NCBI GenBank assembly: GCA_037892935.1
Contig: JAYXKI010000002.1
Location: 1,488,001-1,552,000 of the forward strand
Length of the DNA stretch: 64,000 nt
From: Phlebopus portentosus
Taxonomy: Eukaryota > Basidiomycota > Agaricomycetes > Boletales > Boletinellaceae
Direction: 5' to 3'
Shown here: in pieces, positions 47,601 to 60,107 of the stretch
Layout of the letters: every line of letters starts with the position of its first letter
Numbering within the stretch: position 1 is the first letter of the stretch
Program-made: the position numbers and the translations under genes
Notes under the pieces: model-generated
The model's input: the letters and a program-made list of their open reading frames with translations, nothing else
What the model was told of the DNA's origin: nothing
Databases searched by the model: none

Positions 47601-48114
47601 TAAGGATTCATTCGCACAGCCCGAAGATATTTTGAGCGCTCGACCGCAGTCAAACGCTTCAAGAACGAACCTCCGCCATCCGTGCTCGACGCATACGTCT
47701 GGTGAGAGGTCTGCCGACTAAAATCTGGCTGAGGAAGGTGAGCGCCACCGGGACTGGTGAAGTATGGTAATCCATCTTTGCTAGGTGGGGTTGGAGGATA
47801 ATCATCCGGTCTAGGAGGTACTGGTGGCGGGAATGGACCAGGCACTTGCAGTCGGTGGCCAATATTGAAGCCTCCGATCACACCTAATGGGAATAAGACG
47901 CGTTATTTAGCAGAAGTAGGAAGTAAACGCACCATCCGCCAGTGGTTGGGCTTGCTCGATGCCTTCGTACTGGCCATCCGGTCCGCGCTGGGGTTCGCTG
48001 TAAAGTCCTGAGCTCTACGAAGCATGCTCGTGAGTAAATAAGCAATTTCGACGTGTTAACCGGTCTACACACTCTGTTTGCGCGTCTAGTCGCATGCCAT
48101 CCCGTAGAGTCCAT
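44625..48114 (-). CDS. PhoD-like metallophosphatase domain protein
   Basis: Probably a phosphoesterase of the fungal PhoD-like family. The start MDSTGWHATRRANR (ATG at 48114) leads into SSGLYSEPQRGPDGQYEGIE, a Pro-rich part (PPPVPPRPDDYPPTPPSKDG) and FLKRLTAVERSKYLRAVRMN. The metallophosphatase core contains HVLVGGGDQIYCDG, QIPQLNMLDDHDLIDGFGSY, KTLVREKKGTDVPQNADH-region residues and LSGDVH; the Asp/His residues in GGGDQ and DDHD are the expected metal ligands. The C-terminus is ELRIEKEKGNGTTIGY then PVKAPAPCWQ, stop at 44625-44627. The gene has about 20 small exons. Two are extreme: 9 nt (46262-46270) and 5 nt (46205-46209), and together they encode most of DDHDL. Substrate unknown; the family is not the secreted alkaline phosphatase itself. 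Confidence 0.85.
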
Positions 48115-48412
48115 GGGCGTTGAGAACAAAGAGCATCACGAGTAACAATACAACTAATCCGATTGATTTAGTTGCGTGTGACCCCGAACAGCGGGCTAGC
48201 GCTGTGTTTATTTACTTGTCCCGTTCGATCGTGAAATTTGCCGGAAGAGGACGACTTGAGGCGGCTCGCTGTGATCCGAGGAATGCGGCTTGGTTTAGCC
48301 ACTCGTTTAGCGTCTCGTTGCCGAACGCAGAGCTCGGCTCCATCAAGTCGTCGACATTGAAAATTATATTCGTAAAGATAGCATCCAAAAGAAAAGAAAT
48401 TCAGTACGCGAA

Positions 48413-50354
48413 TTATCCGGCATGTTCTACGATAGTTGTAACCAGTTTCCCATCCTGGATCGTCGTTCTCATCATCTCGGGCATAGCTCGCTCCACAAAT
48501 ACACCATCTTCCTCTCCTTCGACCGGTAGACTAACGTTGATTGCACTGCACTTCGCGGTTGTAATCTCGACGTCCAGACTCGTCTTTGACAGATAAATTT
48601 GTCCAGAATCTGTCGAGTCGAGCTGGATAGTCGGGGCGGTTCCCGTGATTTGAATCGCAAACGACGGCGACTTTGTAATGGAAACGCTCGATACCACTGA
48701 ATCCACGAGGAGTGAAGTCTTATTGCAGTTGACTAATGCGACGTAAGAAACTTTCTGGTAGTGCAGTGCATGCTCATCGGCAGAATGCTTACTCATGTTA
48801 ACCGCATTCACTTTCCCTTTGATTTGCACTGTTGTATTTTTGCACCCGAAAAGATGCACGACATGGCTAATTTCCGTATTTTCTACGACCAAACCTGATT
48901 CGTTCTCTTGATGCTCCTAAACATCACATAATCAGCCAGATTTGCAGATGAGGATGTCAAATTGAAGCTCTCACTATAATCCATTTGGTGCCCTCCAAAG
49001 TGAATTTACCTGGCTTCTTCCCAGCCAGTGCCGCAGGCTTAGTCGGCTTGATAGGTTTCTTGTGCGCAGCTCCGGGTGTAGTAGGAACTGCCGAGGAAGC
49101 GCGAAGCTCGGGATTCTTATGTGTCATTTCAGATTTGTCGACTTTACGGAGCCCCTTCGTTACATCGGTGCCCCGGTTCAGGTCTGCGAAGACTGCATTA
49201 AGTCCACTACCACTGGAAGAAGGTGAGGGAGCCGAGACAGCCGGTGGAGGAGGTGGAGGAGGTGGAGGTGCACCAGCAGACCCTGAGGAGGCAGAGAATT
49301 GATTGACAGGAACTCCCTAACGAGTTCTAGTCAGACTCAGGAAATATAGACAGTTGATCTCGAATACCTTGGGATTCCAAGCCAGTCCTGTGGTATGGAA
49401 TTCCATTACATACTTGCGCTGCTCCTCAAGTAGCGATAGCCATGCTCGAACCCATTCTACATGTTTTGGCTCTCTGTATCCATAATCAGAACGTGAATCC
49501 TTGCGAATGAACATAGGCACGCACTTTTCCTTGAACTCCTTGATAACCTTATTCCCATAGAACTCAGCAGCTTCTTTCATCTGCGCAACATGAGGACCCG
49601 GCTTCGGTTCCTAGCAGAGTTGGTAAAAATGAGAAGTCAACAATAGCTCGGTCTTCTCTTTCAACAAAAACTTTACTTACAACTCCAACCCAGCCTACGC
49701 TAGGAATGCCTTCTGATATGACCATCAAGTGGTTATACCAGACGCGCTCCTTCCTGTTCTTTTCCGGAACTTGCATGACAGCCGTAACCTCCTTAGCTAT
49801 CGGCTCTTGAAGTGTAGCAAACGTCTTGGAATCCGGCTTAGTGCATGATCCCACTGTGAGTAGCAGCGATCTCAATCCTTTAAAGACATTTTCGACATAT
49901 CCGACCTGTGCAGGTAAGGAATTCAGATTATTCTTTTTTTAAGAAAAGGGACTTTCTAAATTGAGGTCACACCTGCTCGATCACAAGCGGTGAAGCGAAT
50001 GACTTCGTAAGCTCCACGAATGCCTTCAATCTTCCATTGATAATGTTCTCGTCAAAAGCTTCAACACTTCTAGGAATCTCTGTCATTGCTGCCGGTAGAG
50101 GAGGTGGAGGCGGTGGTGGGGGAGGGGCAGCCGCTCCAGAGGCATCAGGTGCGCCTTTATCGACAGACCCTTCGGCGAATTTCGGAGCTGTCCCACTCGC
50201 CTGGGCAACTGCGAGATCTTCAAGGCGAGAAGTAGCTGCCTCCAGTCTGGATAAGCAACCACGGATAACATCAGGCCATGAGGATGTGAAGAGTGAAGAT
50301 GGGGACTCGCCGTTTAATGATCGTGGCTAAAGAGTGCAAGCCGCCTTGAGACAT
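48413..50354 (-). CDS. SRV2: Adenylyl cyclase-associated protein (CAP/Srv2)
   Basis: Recycles actin monomers with cofilin and, in fungi, links Ras to adenylyl cyclase. The N-terminus from the ATG at 50354 reads SQGGLHSLATIIK then RLEAATSRLEDLAV, the cyclase-binding coiled coil. A first polyproline run (about 50098-50135) follows, then the helical folded domain (FDENIINGRLKAFVELTKSF, EYGN/FYGNKVIKEFKEKC, HTTGLAWNPK). A second polyproline run lies at about 49240-49275, then a WH2-like segment (NAVFADLNRGTDVTKGLRKV). The beta-helical CARP domain closes the protein (KTSLLVDSVVSSVSITKSPS, VEGEEDGVFVERAMPEMM), ending in TTIVEHAG at 48413. The first intron starts with GC (donor at 50310, minus strand), since only that donor keeps the conserved KRLEAAT reading frame. 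It is divergent from POL5. Confidence 0.94.
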
Positions 50355-50901
50355 CTTGATAATCTAGCGCACTCTTGACACCACTTATGGACCAACGTCT
50401 CGAGACCGATGGTAATAATCCGGCTGGAGGAAAAGATGCGCGTTGGCAACGACGACCGCAGCAAGTCGCAGCGGAATGGCATTAAGTCACGTGATGAAAT
50501 CACGTCGCGTCGCATCGCGGAAAGGCTGATTATCTCAGCCTTTCCTTTCCGCGATGTAGCTGTAAATCCAATTGCTGATCCTAACTTGAAGGATTGTTGT
50601 CGTCGTACTTAGGATTCCGATATACCACTCATGCTGAGTGCGTGCGTAACTTATCTGTAAACAGATCGGCATACTTCTCCTGAAACATTGCCAGGGTTCA
50701 GAGCGTAGCGCTGAGTTTCGAAATAGACCTGCCTCCAATTGAGCAGGCTGCGACACGTTCTTATTTACCTCTCCTGGGTATTGTCTATGAGCAGCCGAGC
50801 TGGAGTACTTCTTGCGGAATTTGCCGAAGATCGCCTTTCCATATTTGGCGACAGAATTTCAAGAAAAAAGTTCACTTCTTCGAAATGTCCTGCCTGCGGT
50901 C
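50355..50901. promoter_or_regulatory. Bidirectional promoter, SRV2 / POL5
   Basis: A 547-base spacer. CACGTG lies at 50488-50493, followed by an ATCACGTCGCGTCGC stretch and a long hairpin (50513-50556). No TATA box obvious; no gene inside. Confidence 0.55.
50513..50556. repeat. Long inverted repeat (hairpin) in the SRV2/POL5 promoter
   Basis: The left arm 50513-50529 (CATCGCGGAAAGGCTGA) pairs with the right arm 50535-50556, which is its full reverse complement interrupted by a 5-base duplication (CTTTC-type) in the pyrimidine run. The loop is 5 bases. No similar element was noticed elsewhere in the window. Confidence 0.8.
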
Positions 50902-53900
50902 ATGGCTGCCGTAGCTACTACTCTCCCTCTATTTTGGCATCTCTCGTCCGCAAATAAGGGAGAACGAATAGATGCATCCGTAAAGCTGGTCGCTGCTTTG
51001 CAACAATTCCAAGAGAATCGCAGCACGGAAACTAGTAAAACGCTGGGCTCCGGCGACGAGATTGACGAAGAAGAGGAAGAAGACGGAAGCGAGGACAAAG
51101 AGGACGACGAAGTCAAAGCTTATTCTTCCAAGCTTGACTCTAATAATGCTCCGGATGTCGCCTATGCCATTCGGCGACTTATTCGTGGCCTCGCAAGTCC
51201 CAGGGAGAGTAGTAGGTTGGGCTTTGCTGTTGCTCTGACCGAGGTACGCTATAGGTTCATACTTATCTGGGCATCATTTTGACTCAGCTTTACACCAGAT
51301 CCTGTCTCGCTTAGATACGGTCACTTGCGACCAAATTCTTGTTTTACTCAAGAATGCTTCTCAAACTTCTGGAAGCATGTCCGGTCAAGAAGAGCGAGAC
51401 ATGCTCTTTGCAAGATTGTTCGGGCTGAAATGCATAGTTCAATCCGGTCTGCTTTTGAATCAGAAGCCACTGAGACTCTCCTCGACCAGTTCAAGCTCGC
51501 TCAAGGGCTTCGAGACCTTCCTGACGGAACTCTTAGAATTGGGAGAAAAGAAGTCTTGGCTACGAGAGAGCTGCTGGTGGACGTTATTATCTGCAGTCAC
51601 TGCTCTCACAAAGTCGAGTGTGCCGTGGAAAGAGAAAGCATATGAATTACTGTTCGATCGCGTTTATGTCAAAGATAAGACATGGAGTCCCGAGAAGGTC
51701 GCCCTGACCTTAAACGTGCAAAAGACACGTCGTGATGCCGACTGGGATGCAGTTTGCGGCACATATTTCAAGGGTTCGGATCTATTGTCGACGTCTAACT
51801 TGCCATTGCTTGGCCGGTTGTTGAAGGTAGCTCACGCTGAAATATACTCGCTCCGTTCGGTGTGACTTAGACTACAAATTTGTAGACATCTTATGCTGAA
51901 GGCGTCGAAGATGACGCAGCAAAGCATGCTGCCGGGCCTTGGAAGCCCCAGCTGCATTTCGTTTGGGATGTGATTTTAGATGAACTGCTACCTGCAGAAG
52001 GTTCTGTATCATCTGGGAGTTTACAAGATTTCTATCGTATAGTAGTTGACGGTGAGTCCTTCTGTGTCCTCCAGTAAACTCTTCTGACTTGCCACAAACT
52101 CAGAGATCTTATTTTCGTCTTCATCGTCTCCAAAGCGTAAATATTGGGGATTCCTCGTTTTTCAAAAGGCTTTGCATCGCGCGCCGACTTCGCAATTGCC
52201 AATGCTGTTCACGAAGAATTTCATGCGAACATGGATCAATCAGCTTGCTAAGGATGACAGATATCTACATAAAATTGCTCGACAAGTGGTGAGTAGTACA
52301 GTATTGTGTCCAACTTGTCAAGAACTCTCATTTACGGCCTACGATAAGACGTGCGATGTACAAAGCGTGGTCGAGAAAGATCCTAAGGCGGGATTTACGC
52401 TTGTCCTACAACTGACCGGGACAAATGGTTCCTATCAATTCGACCGCATCACAAAAACGAAAACAGTGGAGACTATTCTTTCTAGTACAGATAGCACTGG
52501 TATCAAGGAGTACATGAACTTTCTATTCAAGCAGGTCAATGCGGGTGACCAGGGAGATTCGTAAGTAAAGGAAAAAAAACCTATCCGTATCCTTTGAGTC
52601 TCAACATGGCTTGATAGGCCTACTTCTATCGACTCTCGAAGGATGTGGGTTATCGATCAGCTGTCCTCTCTCATCCGCAAGGGATCTATTCCCAAAACAG
52701 ATGAAAATATCCGGATAGCTCTTGAATGGCTCGCCACACATGGTTTCTTCAAAGTGGTCAAGAATTCATCAAAGAGCGAGAACGTTGCTGTGAGCAATCT
52801 TTCGTCACTTTTGAATGATCCAATCTTTTCATACCTTCCAACCAGCTTCACAACATTCCAGAGCCGTCTTTCTCCGATGAAGTGAGAGCTGCTTGCAGGA
52901 ACAAACTCTTGGCATGTCTAGGAGATCTCACGAGTGTAACGGGCACGGTAGATACGTCAGAAGATAAAGGTGTAAAGGTACCTGGGGTTGCTTCCGATGG
53001 CGAGTTCTGGACCTCAGAGGTCTTGAAAACCATAATCGAACTGGAGAAGGATTCCAAGCACGTGGAACTTCTGCATCATCTGGAAGACAACGAGCTTGAA
53101 GTGCGAAATCAAGCCCTTTCTCTTATCAAGAATATTGAGGTTTGTTGCAATGATTTTCGCAGCTGAACAAGCACATTCATTACTTACTTATATAGGCGTC
53201 TCACATGAACTATATGGCTGCTCGCGGTGCGGAACTGCTCCTCGGTGCATTAATACTGAAGTGTCTCAGCGATGGTGAAAACGAGGCAGGCTGGGAAGAT
53301 GTGAAGGTATGTTCCATCTGAGTTTCTAAAGGCATAGTCCATTGAGACATTTACTTGGCCAGGAATGCACGGAGCAATTCACAAAGTTATTGCCAGCATC
53401 GGATGTAAAAGCGAAGAAAAAGAGAAAAGAATCTAAACGAGCGGACAAAGAAGACGAACCGTCCGATCGTCCGCCAGTTGACCTTGTGGTCGATGTGATT
53501 ATCGGGCTGCTTGAGAATTCTACCAGTTTCACGCGTGTCATAGCCGACCAATCTTTCGGCATGTTGGCATCCTTGGTAAATGATAGCACCGTTGATTTAA
53601 TTCTGACAGTATGTGTAACCTCTTCCGAAGTTTCGAGATCTGATTTACGAATGTTTATCTCCAGCAACTTGAAAGAAGAGATCCGAACGAAGATGTCTTG
53701 GAAGAAGACGATGAAAGCGATGATGATTCAGAGGATTCAGGAATTAGCTCGAAAGACGGCACTGACGACGACGAGAATGAAAGTGCTTCCTCACCTGACA
53801 ATGGCGAGGAAGAAGAACTCGATGATGAAGGTACCGAGGCGTTGCGTAAGGCACTACAAGCTGCTGTATCTGGTAGGGAAGATGAAGATGGCGAAGAATC

Positions 53901-55159
53901 GGATATCTCCCTCGATGCATCAGACCTGGACGACGAACAAATGATGGCCATTGACGAAAAACTCGCTGCTGTTTTCCGAGAAAGAAGCTCAGGACGAAGG
54001 AAGGGGAAAGGTTAGTGGAACCGTCTGTATTTCGTTTGCAATTCGAGTATTTAGTCGTTCCTTCTTTAGATGTCGGTGCGCAACGCGAAGCCACATACTT
54101 CAAGAATCGTGTATTGGATCTCGTCGAGATGTATATGAAACGACAACCATCGAGCCGACTTATCTTTCGCTTTATCTTGCCGTTGATAGAACTTGCTGCA
54201 ACTTCGAGCTCTGACGAGAAGCAACTCAGCGATAAAGCGAAGGGAATACTACGTTCTCAACTGTCAAAGACAAAGGATGCACCTACCATCGACGATACCT
54301 CAAAAGGGGTGCAACTTCTAGAATCCTTGCACCTTCGTGCACGCAAGGCTCACTCTCAAGACACAGTCTCTATCATCAGCATATGTAGTCTCTTCGTTGC
54401 GAAGGCGCTGATCAGAAATGATGAGAGAGCAGTTCTCCGCATTTATGAGGAATCCATTGCAGATTTCTTCACCCGCAAAGCGTCTTCCCTGAACCCGGCC
54501 TTCATCGTCGACTTCACTCGCCGGCACCCACATTTAGCCTGGAGCATACGATCTTGTATTACCGAAGCATTGGGCAACTCCGTCAACGGATATCGTCAGA
54601 GTCAGGCATTCAGCATTCTGCAGACCGTCCTTACGTCGCTTCCACAACCCGTAAGTAGCGATCTATCAAGTAGATGGGCGCAAGTTTTGATACTTTCCAG
54701 GAGGCTAAAAAGGACGAGATCTTGGCATTCACTTCCGAGATGTCCAAATCATTTCTTGATGCATTGAACAAGTCATGTGTCGCAGAGAAGCCACTGATGA
54801 ACTCAGCGCACATGAAGCAAGCGCTGAGGGTTGTCTTATCATTGGTTAGGTTCACAAAACGCTTCACTACCAATTCGGCAGAGTTCGAAAAGGCCTGGAA
54901 CACCGAGGAATGGGAGAAGCTCTCGGCTGCATTATCGTCTTCCGAACATTTCAAGGCATCGAGATCTTTGGCATCAACTTGCCAACAAATCTCGAAGCTC
55001 ACTCGCCTAGAAGGCCAGAAGAATGGGGAATCATCCAGTCGGTCGGCTCGAAAACGAAAACAGAACGCTGAAGCACAGGACGTTGTGGAGGATGAGCCAA
55101 GTAGTAAAAAGCCTAAGCGGAAAAAGGTCCGAAAGGTACCTAAGTCAGCAGATAGCTGA
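50902..55159 (+). CDS. POL5: POL5 / MYBBP1A-type nucleolar protein (ribosome biogenesis)
   Basis: A nucleolar HEAT-repeat protein needed for rRNA synthesis and large-subunit maturation; despite its name it is not a working polymerase. The start MAAVATTLPLFWHLSSANKG (ATG at 50902) is followed by an acidic stretch, then the family block VAYAIRRLIRGLASPRESSR and LGFAVALTE. Next come MLFARLFGLKCIVQSGLLL, RESCWWTLLSAV, LTLNVQKTR and PQLHFVWDVILDELLP. The middle continues through EILFSSSSSPKRKYWGFLVF and FTKNFMRTWINQLAKDDRYL. A very acidic region (about 53690-53940) precedes EALRKALQAAV-type and REATYFKNRVLDLVEMYMKR segments. The C-terminus is Lys/Arg-rich (KPKRKKVRKVPKSADS), as expected for nucleolar targeting. 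An in-phase intron at about 52790-52845 is needed to connect ENVA to LHNIPEPSFSDEV. Stop 55157-55159. Confidence 0.92.
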
Positions 55160-55415
55160 TTCTTTCGACCATTATGTTTCTTTCGACGTCTCGAACTGTG
55201 GTTGCGTTCAGTAGTGCTGCGTTTTATTGTAGACTTGTATTTGCAGCGATACCTTATGAGGAAGATGCACGATACGAAACAGGCGCGAAGCTGAAAAAAA
55301 TTATGATTTTGAAATTGTGACTACAGTAAGTGGATGATGATACTCGTGTACAAATGCGAAATATCCGCAAAGTGCAAAAAGTACATGATTAAGTCCCCTA
55401 AATATCCAATCTCCT

Positions 55416-58400
55416 TTATGCCAGATAAAGAGAGCCTGATAGCGTCCTCAACTTCTCTATACAAACACGTTTCTCGACTTTGTTGCCTGCTTTGAGAACC
55501 GATATGATCGCCAGTACCTTCTGCGCCCTATATTCGAGTCGTAGCTATAAGCTAGATTACATAGAGCCGAAATAAAGAATAGCACATACCGAACCATGCG
55601 TCCTCTATTTTGTACGGTCGTTTGCATGATCTCCGCTTCTTCTTCCGCTCTATCAAGAAGAGTCTCCGGTATCCCTGCAAGTCTTGCACATTCAATTCCG
55701 TAAGATCCAGACGATATCCCCTTTGCCAACTCATAAAGAAATGTGATGTTTCGCTTTCCTGTGATAGACGTCTCCTCGGTAAAGCCCATGTGCAGATTTG
55801 TCACTTTATCTGATACTTGCGTTCCGCAGAGGATGCGATGACTGGGTAGTGGGTGATGAAAAGAGTCTTACAGCAGATATTCTCTGTCAAATGCTCCAAC
55901 GTAGCACCAGCAATAGCCATCTAAGCACAAGCAAGGATCACTATCGTTGATATCATGTCTAGAAAGAACTAACTGACTCCATCGAATGTAGAGCTGCCTC
56001 TACCAAGTTCATCAAGGATGACCAGGCTTTTCCTGGTTGCAGTATGCAGAATGTCGCTAGTTTCAGACATTTCAATCATGAAGGTCGACCGCCCTCGTGC
56101 AAGATCGTCGGATGCTAGAAATGCCGGTGAGTAACAATCGTATCGACAGATGATTGTAAAGTCACGTACCACCCATCCGCGTCAAAATTGCATCCAATGG
56201 GCTTAATCTCACAGCAGATGCGGGCACGTAAGTGCCTATTTGAGCCATAAGAGCTATGAGTGCGATCATTCGTGTCTGACAGATGTAGGGCATTCAGAGA
56301 ACGGCGTCGAGGAAGAAAATAATAACCTACCGTAGAGCTTTTACCTCCCATGTTCGGCCCAGTTATAATCTTCGTCCTAGTATCGGTTCCACCGATGGAA
56401 ACAGTATTTGGAACAAAAGGGTCATTTCTCAGGAGCTCGATCATCGGATGGCGACCTTCCTGAATCTCGAGGACGTCCAATTCACCATCCACGAAAGTAG
56501 GCTTGACATAGTCGCCTTGCGAGGCCACCTCTGCCAGACTGAACAGGCAATCCGCCATGGCCAATTTGTTCACTGCATTACGGAAAATGACATAGTGTTC
56601 CTCCATGACCTCCGAAAGAAACGCCATGAAAGCGTTGTTGGCTTCAGCTTCAAGCTTTTCTTGCAATCGAGCACGCTCTTCTAGCTTCTTCTTGACTTCT
56701 GGAGTACGGTAACGTCGGGCAAACTTCGTGCTGATGGGACGCAAAACTTCATCAGTCTGACTACGCCAGTGTTACTTCTACGAAAGCTAACCTTGACACT
56801 ACTTCCCAGGTTACCGGCACATCGCGTCTCTCGTTCTTCTTTACCTCGACGAGATACTAATCATAATTTTCAGACGCACATCTCGTGGATTTTGATGGTC
56901 CAACCTACCTCATCCAAATGCACAGACATATATTGTGCGGCAGGCTTCTTCAATATTTTGCGAACTGTAGTTTCTCGATCAGGTGATAACTTGAGGCTAT
57001 GTGTTCGCCGCTGACTTACTAGTTTTGAGATGATCTACAAGCTCAGATTCAACTGCCATTATAGCCTAGGTCCAAATGTGAGATTCGCCGATGATATGAT
57101 GGAGCACGCTCACCATCTTCATGTCGTCGACCTGCGGGTACTTGTCTGGATCGTTCCATAGCTCATCCTATAATCAGACGGCAGAAGTGAGTCGACAAGC
57201 AGACTACAGCAACCCGAAACCAACCCTCTTGTCTTCATCCGCCTTCTTAAGGTTGAGACATGCACTGATTTTCTTCACTGAGTCGCGGACGCTAGGAAGC
57301 GAGAAGATTATGTCATTCAGAATAGCGTTCGAGAACCCGACGTCTTCAGGTCTTTCAAACGGATTGAAGGATTCTGCAACCTTTGCAAACGCCCTGACAA
57401 GTCTCGCAAGCTCTCTAGGAGTGCACTAAGGATAAATGTCAGTCATCGAATCCGTCTCAAGACTCCTTGATGTAGTTGCCTTGAGATATTGAATACGACT
57501 GAGACCCTTTGCTAGATCAATCCTTCCGATCTCTTTCAATAGATCTCGTAGTCGCAGCAAACGCTCTCTCGTATCGGATCCGTCGGCGGAAATAATAGCT
57601 TCCACAGCGTCTACCCTTGCTCGAAGTGCGCTAAGGATTCAGTTATGGAACTGAGCCACATAGGGCAAACAACGAAAGTAATCCCACTTGCCTGACATCC
57701 ACGAGAGGCTTACCAATCCATTGGCGAAGAAGACGAGAGCCAAATGTCGTCTTTGTTCTGTCTAGCACCCACATCAATGAACCCTTCGTTGTAAAGTCCG
57801 TTTGATTACGGTAAATCTCCCTGAACAGCGTCAGGTCGCCGTTGTAACAATCGAGACGACAGTCAGACATACAGATTAGACAAAGTGTTAGCATTCAAAA
57901 GCATATGCTGGCGTTCCGTGAATTTCGAGAAGAACTGCGTTTGAGTCAAGACATCGCCCAGCCCAAACGAGTTCAAATAGTTCAGACTGTGGGCAAGGGC
58001 TACGACAATCTTTCTGGGAAGGTCCGAGACTGCGGCTAGTAGTTTTCCAGACTTGAAATTCTCGGATGCCGTATTGCTCGTCCGTGAATAGAATGTTTGA
58101 AGTTCCTTGAAAGAATCGGTATAATCCAGTTCTTCTTTGTACCATTCCAAGCGAACTCGATCACGAGCTTGCGCCTTGGAAGATGCTTCTCTTTGTAAGA
58201 GGAAGGCAGTCGCATAAGAATGGATGTCATAACGAATCGAAGATCACCTACTTTGAGTGGTGCTGCATAATTTTGCGAGTCGTTTTGCTCAGCTTGCTCT
58301 GGGACAAGAGAACCTCAGATGGCCTTATGTGAGCTAGTCTAGTCTAGTGAACCGCCAAGGACGTGAATGAACTGGTTGATGTAGAATATTAATATTTTAC

Positions 58401-59961
58401 TCACTTCTAACTCGTTCCGCATGAAACCATCCTCGAATTCGTCCCAAACTACATCACCGGTGCTAGGAGTGACAGCTACCATGCCTATGGAGACTCTCTC
58501 ATCTGCCCCCATCCCTCCTAAAAGACTTTCACAAATGCACATGAAGACCGGAGGGGCAATGCGAGATTCATCATCATCTGCTCCTAGTTCGTCCACGTAG
58601 CTGAGTGAAGATCTCAGCATCTAGCATGTAAGGAGGAAAACTTGAAATACGCACGTCGCTGCTGTGTACATGTGCGTAAGCTCTCTTTCAAAGGGTTTGT
58701 TCCGGTTATCCGAGACTTTTTTCAAAGCAGCAGTTTCCAACTGCCCAACAATTCCTACCTGTATAGAATCGTCAAACGGCTCTAAGACAAAGTGAAGATA
58801 GATACCTTATAGCCATGAGAAAGAAGTCTATTCTCATTTCAGATTAGCAACATAATGAGTATCCAGCGACAACATACTTCACCTTCGAAGATGAATATCA
58901 CGTCTGTGATCCGGGACACTAGCCGCCAAAAAGTTTCGATCCGGAAAGTGCGCTATGTTTAACACTTCGCTCGCAATCTTGTTTGTGTTAGGTAAACTCG
59001 TCTCAACAGACGCACTCGTGTGATTGCTCGTACCTTAGCATCTTCCCCAAAGAATCTATACTTGTATCCCACTTCGATCATAAGAATCGCGTCCGGATAT
59101 TTCTTTTTCAAAGCCATCACCTAAAGTAACGGGAAGACAGGTGAGAAATGCGTCTTTCATAAATGGTGCATTCTCGAGGTTCACCTGCTTCTCTAATGGA
59201 GTATAAGTTTGTCCAGAGGGTCCAATCTCTTCCACGGGTTTCTTCGACGGCTTTGCAAAAGGCTTCTGGATCTTTTCTTTCCCTTTCCCTTTACTAGATG
59301 GGAATGCTTTCGACTTGATAGAGGCTGGGAGGGCACATGTCTCTTGGTCATTGCCTTCCAACTCGCTTTCATCGGCAACCCGCTCCTTAATATTTTCCAA
59401 ATCATCTATGTCTATGACGTCGTCATTCACTCGAGGACGCCTAGTAGGCGCTGCTATTTCGGAACGTCTGCCAAAAATATTGTTCTCGGCGAGTAGCTTG
59501 CGCTTGAAAGTCTCTCTCCGTGCCTTCTTAGCGCGTTTCTCCTCTGGAGTATCTGGCATCTCATAGATATCCGGTGCCTGAGTGAAACTATACTTCGATA
59601 TCGACTTGTTTGGAGTCTTGGGCGATTGCAGTGATGATTGTGCAACCCCGTTCTTCCGCGCCGGGGAAATAAAACCATCGTGCAATGGATTTGAGAGGTC
59701 GGGTATGAAACTAGCTTCATTCTTCTGAGATACACCGTTCAACTTCTTTCTTTTGGGAGCTCGTTGCTCCTCTGCTGAGTCATCCCCGGTCAAATCCACA
59801 ATTGTACCAGTGGTTGTACGTTTCCCGAGGTCTGACCGTGTCGGGAAGTGCTTTGAGGTGGAGCTGACGGAAGGGGGAAAGAATGAGGAGATCGTTGCTT
59901 GTCCCCTCTGCGGGCTTGAGGAAGGAGAGGGGCGAGAATTCGATTTCGACGGAGATACCAT
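55416..59961 (-). CDS. MSH3: DNA mismatch repair protein MSH3 (MutS homolog)
   Basis: With MSH2 it recognises insertion/deletion loops. The ATG at 59961 sits in a good context, and the N-terminus carries a PCNA-binding PIP box (QATISSFF). A long disordered linker with basic patches follows, then the mismatch-binding domain [36 protein letters not shown] and [19 protein letters not shown]. The [10 protein letters not shown] motif is of the MSH3 type rather than the MSH6 Phe-x-Glu type. The lever domain is spread over many exons. The ATPase domain holds the P-loop [11 protein letters not shown] (about 56340-56370) and the D-box [16 protein letters not shown]. The end is [20 protein letters not shown], then [20 protein letters not shown] after the last intron, stop at 55416-55418. 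Divergent from ATP12, 146 bases away. Confidence 0.94.
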
Positions 59962-60107
59962 GGCGGTCCTCCTGAATGGTGTTAAGGAAGTGGAAGGTAA
60001 ACAAAGAGACACGTCTCGCGGACCGGTCACGTGCACGCGACCACGACGCCATTGCAACATTGCAAGGTGCCTTGACTGCTTGATTTTTCGACGACTTACA
60101 AGCGACA
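59962..60107. promoter_or_regulatory. Compact bidirectional promoter, MSH3 / ATP12
   Basis: 146 bases between start codons. It contains CACGTG at 60028-60033 and a direct repeat of CATTGCAA (about 60050-60066). No TATA box. Confidence 0.55.

Noticed and set aside
49240..50135. G-rich repeats resembling minisatellites
   Set aside because: They are the codons of the two polyproline runs of SRV2 on the other strand.
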